Origin: Ectobius pallidus
Lineage: Eukaryota > Arthropoda > Insecta > Blattodea > Ectobiidae
Direction: 5' to 3'
DNA length: 64,000 nt
Assembly: GCA_964059195.1 (NCBI GenBank)
Contig: CAXKWD010000009.1
Location: forward strand, 87,827,432 to 87,891,431
The position numbers and the translations under genes were made by a program. Every line of letters begins with the position of its first letter. The stretch's first letter is position 1. The notes under the pieces are model-generated. The model saw only the letters and a program-made list of their open reading frames with translations, was not told where the DNA came from and did not search any database. Positions 54,926-64,000 of this stretch are shown here, one piece after another.

Positions 54926-56984
54926 GTACATTTGTAATTTTAATGAACACTATTTGTAAGCATAATTCGAAAAATACTAATTTGGAAAGGATACTCAACT
55001 ACTGGGGAACTAAGGTTGCAACTGCTGCATGGTGACTATATATTACGACTAGTAGGCAGTAGGCCTACCACTGAATTTTATCAAAAATTTAAAATTTTTA
55101 ATCTTTAACGAACATCAATAGATGTGAACTGATGATATTAATGTTACTTCTTTTTAATCTGCCATAAAAACCACATACATAGGCCTATCTTATTAGTTAA
55201 TGTCAGAGTATCCCAAGTGGCTTGTGGATTTCATTTTAAAATAAAATTGAGGGTATAAGGTGAATATATTTGTTACTGATTATAGTCAAGAGGTTTAGAT
55301 AGGCAAAGTTTCTGAAGCGGAGAAAGAATAGTTATCGAAGGTCCCCAACCAATAAATTATGATACAAGATAAAGGACTGTAGTTATGATAAGTAAATTAT
55401 TTTTAAATCGTGTGTTTTTAGAAGAGAGCGATGGATAACAAACATAATTACGTATTTAATTCAGATTCACTCCTTAGGCAGGGAGGCCTAAAGCGAATTA
55501 CGCTTACATAGGTTACAAAATATATTAGTATAATTCTTAATATTCAGATTTATGTGCACAGACTTCCAAGCAACCATTTCAATTTTAACGACAATTGTCT
55601 GGAAATCCAAGAAGGACATTAGCTTCAGACAAGCAATGTCTGTGTGCGTAGTTGGAGCTGTGAACATGCCATGACATTTATAGATTTCAATGTAAAAATC
55701 TCCGGGAATGTCAAAAACTCAGTTGCTTGGAATTCTCCAAGGCGCAATTAAAAATAAAAAGCGTGGAAGGAGCGACGCATGTGACGGCCTTGGTGAGATA
55801 ACAAGACAGACAGTTCAGTCTGCCAACTGATTGATTCCCAACCAGGTGGTCCGCCTCTCAATACTCGTGCAAGCATGTCTCGAACTTATAAATTCTTAAG
55901 CGAAACTCTAAGATGCCTGGCTCTTGCCATTGTAACACGAACTACCGTATACTTGTTTCTAAAATTTAAATAACTTAACAAATATTTTCAATAATTACAA
56001 TTTTACTAATGGGGTATATTTACTGATTCATTTTAGTATTGGGTTTATGATCGATTAAATAATACTTTAGTTTTACTTTATCTACCTGCACCACAGGTAT
56101 TATAAAATAGTGTGTCTCATCCAAAAATTATAATCAACTTTTCAACATTAATACACATTCTGAAATCCCTGAGTCCACTACTTTCGGAAACATCTGTGAG
56201 ACTGCGAACAATGTAAGTTAGCTCAAAAACGAAAAAACTAATTTTATATTTTAATTAATGTAGGCTATAGTTATAATTTGTATGTAGAAGTGTGCTTATT
56301 TATTTCTCATAAAATGTCTTATATGGGTCTATAGGTCTATATTATTAATATTAACCAGCCTCACGGTCGGTTTCGACCATACGTGCTAACATCATACATT
56401 TAAATGACTACCCCGAAAATACCCAAATTCAAACAAAAAATTATATTCTATTATTTACATATCTAAAAGTATTCACTGACGTAACCCCCCCAAAAAAAGC
56501 AAAGATAATTATCATAGACCTAACTAGAAAAAGTAGCACTTAGATTTTCATAATTGTGCAAATAGAGGCTATCTCTCACACATCTAACTTTCTGAAGAAA
56601 TTTACATAGCCCAGCAATAAGTTCAGACAAACCTCCCTACTTCTTCAAGAGTTCGAAGCAAAATTTAATTCATACATTCATATAAGCCTATTTGTTTTAT
56701 GTTCAGTACACCAAATTCTTTCACTTTAAAAGATTCATTTTTTGATAAACACAACCTCATAAGCTTAACTGTCTTACCGGGCCGATTCACACCTCAGTAT
56801 TCACAAATAAATACAACATATTTAGAAATTCGTTAAAACAAATGGGTCACAGTATTTAATATATTTTATTTTATTTTATTATAAAGTTGGTGTGAGTTCT
56901 AGACCCAGATAAGATAGTTAAGGGTATAAAGCTTTGTTTTCACCAAAATTTTAAACAGAAAGGCCTACTACTCAGAAAAATTAA

Positions 56985-56988
<4 letters not shown>
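54926..56988. other. Intergenic, no gene recognised
   Basis: AT-rich, with TAGGCCTA at 55060 and 55180. No repeat boundary or coding frame seen. Confidence 0.45.
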
Positions 56989-59313
<2,325 letters not shown>

Positions 59314-59930
59314 TTGCGATACAAGTGCCGTAAGTGGTGTTTACGGATCGAGGAAAGAGTTTTTTCAATTTCCGAGATCCGTAATGTGCTTAGGCCTACG
59401 GCACGAGTATTGCATGCTATTTTTTGCACGATGATTATTTATATCAATTTATTTACATTAATTGAGATATTAGCTGAAATTGCTGATATTGAAGATGGAT
59501 GTTATATTTCAGAAAGTGATTCGCATGTGTTTGTTGTTATGGGAACCGAATATTTGTAAATAAGTATGGAGGAATTTCTTTAAATAATTGTACAAATTGT
59601 AGTATTACGATAAATATATCAAAATAAAGGCACGATTATTATTTATATCAATTTAATTATATTAATTGTGATATTACCTGAAAATATTATGTATATACCT
59701 TCTTGAAGATAGATGTTTATTTCAGAAAGTGATTCGCATGTGTTTGTTGTTATGCGAACCGAATATTTGTCCTGGGGGGGCTTGTCCATAAAGGCTTGTA
59801 TTATGAGGTGTGGCGTAAGTAAATTCATAACAGCACGGAAACTCTTACCGCACATAGCAACAAGATTGTATGCAGGAATGTCAACTTACGATCCACGGCA
59901 ACACCATTCGTATGTAGGCCTACCACTAAT
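59314..59930 (+). repeat. Foldback motif plus imperfect direct duplication
   Basis: 59314-59422 resembles the foldback motif at 36431. A ~100-bp segment (GCACGATNATTATTTATATC ... TTCAGAAAGTGATTCGCATG, then TTTGTTGTTATG) occurs at about 59435-59555 and again at 59631-59768. Frames at 59314 and 59713 share the peptide ISESDSHVFVVM because of this duplication, with no known domain. Confidence 0.6.
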
Positions 59931-60438
59931 TAGTTAAGGGTGCAAAAATTAATATTCATCAACAAAAAGAGTTAATCTTGCCTTCCCATCATTTCTGCTG
60001 TTTTTTATTTTAATCGGCAAAATAACAGTTAAATACCAAATTTATCCCTAGAGTAACACCAAAATGTCAATTTATGTTATTTTTTAAATAGCCTATCTAC
60101 CATAAATTTCTAAAGCATGTAATGCATTTCAATTTGCAGTGGAAATAAGTTAACTACCCTATCTTAAGTAAAAAGGTTGTTAGTGATGTCAACTCGTATC
60201 CTAATATAAAAGAGCGATGAAAGGCCTTCTTTTTTTGCTAAATATAGCTAAAATAAATGTAGTATTACTATAGTAAATGATTAAGAGGGGTATTCAATTA
60301 AAAAAAAATACATACATACAAACAACCACATACGCACATATCGTAGCTTGATGGTTGAACGCACTTCAAGGAAAATATGGGATGGCATGTAGTCAGGTTA
60401 GGACTGTGTTATTTCTAAACTAAATCCGGCTACGCCAA
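59931..60438. other. Intergenic, no feature seen
   Basis: AT-rich with a short (CATA)n run near 60311. Confidence 0.4.
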
Positions 60439-61524
60439 TCCCTATAACTTCTATAAAAGACAATGTTAATATGTATGTCCGTTATAGACTACTACGGGAC
60501 CGATTTACGCAAGGCGTTTTGCAAAATGATCCGTGTTGCCCGGAGAAGGTTGAAATCTATTGAAATTCTCGATGCGACCAGTAGAAAGAAAGTTAGGTGC
60601 CTAATTTCTGAAAATATTATACTGAATTCACCAAATGCAATTCAGTTCTCATGACAACAATAGGCTATTGTTTGCAGTGTTCGGCTTTGGCAGTTGCATT
60701 TTACTGGGCTTTGACAAATAATTATAATTAGAGAGGCTATCAATATAATCCATTTATGTAGGCTAAATCAATAATGGAGAATGGAATCCAAGAAAATAAA
60801 TATTGGGTGTGATGCATCACATATATTCCTCTACCCTAGGCACAGAGAATATCATTTTCTCACTTCACATTTTGATGTAGAAGAAGAGGTCGTAGGCTAT
60901 ACCGGGGATAGCATTTTCAGTTGTCTCAGCCTGAACAATGGGTAGCGAGTAGAGAGCTACATGAGCAGTCTGTAAAGCATTCTATCCACTGATATGTTAT
61001 TCATCGCTTCAGGCTTTGTATTAGTTTAGAAATAGGGATGTTTATTACCAGCCCTAAGCATGTAAAAGGCGGCAAAATAGGATAGAACATTTTTAGTCCT
61101 ATGTGCGCAGTAAATTATTGTGTCCCAGATTTTTGGGCAAGAATGTGTGAAAGAGATATTGATTTCCTTTTCTTTTAGCCCCGAAACGGGTTGTAAGGCA
61201 ACATAAAAGTGGGAAATAAAATATCCCGTAAAGACAGTAAAATGTTATGTTACCGGAATTTCTGTTTCTTCTTATTTCAACCCCTACCAGGCATAGTGTG
61301 TAAAAGCAATGGGGTGCAAAATTCTAAGTCCTGCATGAGCGATAAAAGCCATATCTAGAGTTTTCTGAGGGAATAGTTTGTCTGATAAGTCGTTCTTTTT
61401 TACTTCAAACTCTAGATCCCTATATACAAGGACTTACAGCTTGGGAATCAAAATTCCTCCATAACTTAATTTTGAATTACACGCAAAATACAAAATCCTG
61501 GCGATGCCGGGCCTTTTAAGATAG
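60439..61524 (+). mobile_element. Nonautonomous Helitron, third copy
   Basis: 5' end TCCCTATAACTTCTATAAAA, followed by TGTCCGTTATAGACTACTAC and GGACCGATTTACGCA, as in insect Helitrons. At the 3' end the hairpin CCTGGCGATGCCGGG is followed by CCTTTTAAG and ATAG (CTAG mutated). It is flanked by A (60438) and T (61525). The last ~320 bp match 9372-10222 (TTCTGTTTCTTCTTATTT, AACCCCTACCAGGC, TTTTCTGAGGGAATAGTTTG). Confidence 0.75.
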
Positions 61525-61678
61525 TAGAGTATATATTTAACAAAACATCAATTGCGAAAATAAGCGATTCAATTTTACCATCTGATATATAAATACAGTC
61601 CATGCAAATCCAGACTCAAGCTGGATGGGGTAGAAAGTTTGAGTAGGGGAGGAACAGTGGGTCAGGGCAAATGAGGGT

Positions 61679-62080
61679 TTGCATACTCCAGTGTCAAATT
61701 CAGCCGTAGATCCCCATTGGCTGAGACTACAGCCACTTATCTTCCTTGATTTTTGCAAAAAGTTAATTATTAACTTTTCATGTGATGAATTAGAGCCTTG
61801 GCTCAACATTCCGAGGGTGGAGGCAGGTACGAAGGAGAAAAAAATAGCACGTGAGCGTTCGAGGGGTTGCGTGGTACTGCTCTACTCGGTCATATCACGA
61901 AAATGCCACTTAGTTTTGAAGGAAACCGTGCTTAAGATTAAGAACCTATATAATTCCTTAAATCACGAACATTTGATATCAACTGCCATTACAGGTGACC
62001 TTCATAAGGTCTTAACCACGGAAGAGATTTTTGAAACATCAAATTGTAGGAAACAAGCTGGAACTTCTGCAATGCAGTAA
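61679..62080 (+). CDS. Unrecognised 133-codon open frame
   Basis: The longest frame not explained by a repeat, just downstream of a Helitron. The product has no motif I recognise, no signal peptide and no obvious membrane segment; a hydrophobic patch lies near residues 15-35. An overlapping antisense frame (61537-61809) exists. A chance frame, or a remnant of an unknown transposon protein, is more likely than a host gene. Confidence 0.12.
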   Translation: MHTPVSNSAVDPHWLRLQPLIFLDFCKKLIINFSCDELEPWLNIPRVEAGTKEKKIARERSRGCVVLLYSVISRKCHLVLKETVLKIKNLYNSLNHEHLISTAITGDLHKVLTTEEIFETSNCRKQAGTSAMQ

Positions 62081-62174
62081 ATGTTCTATAATATTTGTAA
62101 TTGCTATTATTAGCCATTTTCTTTCGTAAATATTAACTTTTGGAATCGGTTATAAACCACAAATCGGTTTAACC

Positions 62175-62545
62175 TTCCTAGTACCATAAGGGTAAATATG
62201 ACCCCAAAAGCGTTGGTTTCAAAATTTATGACTTTATTCCTCTGAGTCAACTGTATTCAATGTCGTTTTATTAATTTTTATATTTTCAACACATTAAAAA
62301 GTATTTTTTGTTTTCGCACTGAGTACAATTGGAGTATAGATGACCCACTCAAAAACTGACTTTTTCTCTTGAATGCATCATTGTGTAAAAATGCTTAATT
62401 GCATAGTTATCCTGTTTTGAAGGCAAAAGTTCTTGTTTTTACACCAGTTCATTAAAACAATTGTAATAACCCGCATCAATTACTTGGTATCTTTACAACC
62501 CCAGTGGTACTCCATATAAACTGGTAGTAAGAATAGTATTAACAG
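62175..62545 (-). repeat. Dispersed repeat with GGGGTCAT palindromes, copy 2
   Basis: Inverted homologue of 12770-13150. Landmarks (plus strand): ATATGACCCCAAAAGC, CCTCTGAGTCAACTGTATTC, AATGTCGTTTTATTAATTTT, GCACTGAGTACAATTGGAGT and ACAACCCCAGTGGTACTCC. Confidence 0.6.
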
Positions 62546-64000
62546 TAAGACACACTTATATACAATTTCATTATAAATAGTTTCTTCAGTTTCCGTTGCT
62601 ATCTCTAGGCTTCAAGTTGATCAGACAATTTTAACATTGTCGTTTTTTGTTAAGGGATTAGGGATGGACAGTTAAACTTCAAATTTGTTAATTCCCAAAC
62701 TACAGACAAAAAGAACTTCGTACTCTAACTCCATAAGTATGTCTGCTGCCTCAATAAGAAAGTGACTGAAGCTTGTTAAAGTAATCTAATTGTATGGACA
62801 ACTGTAAAAATAATTCATAAAATAGAGTCGCGAAATAACTTTGTGGTTAGAGCGTCTTTAAATGAATAAATAAAAAAAAACTTACTGTCACTTATAACTT
62901 ACTACTTGCTTGGCATAGAAATTCACTGCCGTTATCTTGGGGATTTATTGAAATATGCGATTTATACTCCACCTTTTAAAGAGTTCCAGCAAGTTTTTGC
63001 TTGTAAAAATATTAGGCCTAATACCGATACTCGACATAGTTGAGAATCTTCACCCCCTATATTTAAAGGTTAGCCTATATAAGCAGTTCTATATTTCTCT
63101 AATGCCATTGTACCTACGTCTACCCTGTCTAGGGCAGTTTATATTTATGGTTCAATGGTGTTTTTAATGTAACAATGACATTATTTTTATCTTTCATAAG
63201 TATCATTATTGCTCTCAAGAAATAGACCTATAATTCGCTCTAGAAATGTGTTCACCCCTTTACATCTAAATCAACTTGTGTTATTTTGGGAACATCTTCG
63301 TATCCTTTTTGTACCGATAATTAGGCCTAGAAATTATGTTTATAAAAGTATGGTTTAGATCCTCCATACTTCTTATAGTTACATTAATTCTACTGAGCGT
63401 ACAGGCTACATTTTCGCTTTCCGAATTTTTCTTTGATTATATTGCAGAAATTGAATTTAGCTGTACATGTGTTTGGCATGTTATTCCATGTCATACCTAT
63501 AACAACTCCGAGGATATTTACTCTGTCCTTGTAAGAATCCTAATATTTAAAAGCTTATGATAAAGTGCGGAACTTAGTTGAGACATATTTTTTAAATTTT
63601 AAATGCTTTGAAAATGTATTGCGAACTGAGCACAATAAGTATATTTATTTTTCATTGCTCACAAGTAGGGTACCCGTAGTATCTCCTCAAATCAATAAAG
63701 ATGTGATGCGTAAACTCAATAACGCCATAAAATAATATCACAGTCATGGAAGAAATTGGCAATGAAAACTTTGAAACGTAGTTAAGAAACCTTTTAAGCT
63801 ACCGGTACCTTCAGTGTTTATGGTAAGAAAACTTCCTTTCTAGTTCCATTTAAATAAGAGAAGGCTCAAAAGTACGAAACCAGTAACAACCGTTCAGACG
63901 CTATATTCATTAGGCTACAATGCACGTAAAGAAAATTAGAGATACTGTATTTTGAAATAATAACTTATAGCCTACAGTTTACGTTTTAAAAAGAAAATTT
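62546..64000. other. Intergenic, no feature seen
   Basis: AT-rich, with TAGGCCTA at 63013 and 63322. Frames at 62955 and 63336 are hydrophobic by composition and show no family signature. Confidence 0.4.

Overview
The window is AT-rich eukaryotic DNA with no recognisable host gene. Dense transposon relics, tRNA-derived SINEs with target-site duplications, long trinucleotide microsatellites and insect-type Helitron, mariner, pogo and hAT ends point to a large insect genome. The very frequent octamer TAGGCCTA and the SINE types suggest a cockroach or termite relative (Blattodea, perhaps Periplaneta). This species call is inference from memory of similar sequence. Nearly all open reading frames of 60-160 codons are shadows of repeats or chance; those kept are decayed transposon proteins.

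Layout. 0.7-3.3 kb: a 2.56-kb element with ~500-bp terminal inverted repeats (TIRs) and a 5-bp target duplication, holding a broken gene for a PIN/FEN-like family protein and a LINE fragment. 3.8-5.4 kb: two MITEs and a SINE. 5.5-7.7 kb: an element with perfect 62-bp TIRs and a TTA duplication (Harbinger-like). 9.4-10.2 kb: a Helitron. 11-16 kb: three SINE families and a ~97-bp tandem array. 17.15-20.1 kb: a TIR element split by a foldback mariner. 22.8-25.6 kb: a SINE, a perfect palindrome, and a MITE inserted into another copy of itself. 31-40.9 kb: hAT-type MITEs, a second Helitron, a dimeric tRNA-like retroposon and a SINE. 41.9-50.5 kb: two palindromic TTAA elements (one split by another transposon), a LINE 3' end, a T-rich minisatellite, another hAT MITE and SINEs. 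52-55 kb: an inverted repeat pair, a TA-flanked foldback element and a pogo/Tigger-like relic. 57-61.5 kb: a long ATT microsatellite, a duplicated segment and a third Helitron.

The most unusual signal is not a gene. TAGGCCTA occurs at least 24 times where base composition predicts under one, and its shorter form TAGGCTA/TAGCCTA is also very common. In several places two homologous repeat copies in this window, or a microsatellite in perfect phase, differ by exactly the gain of GGCCTA or GGCTA after a TA. This looks like thousands of genome-wide 5-6 bp insertions at TA, perhaps excision footprints of a TA-targeting transposon whose ends read GG...CC.

No operon, CRISPR array, rRNA, microRNA or confident protein-coding host exon was found.
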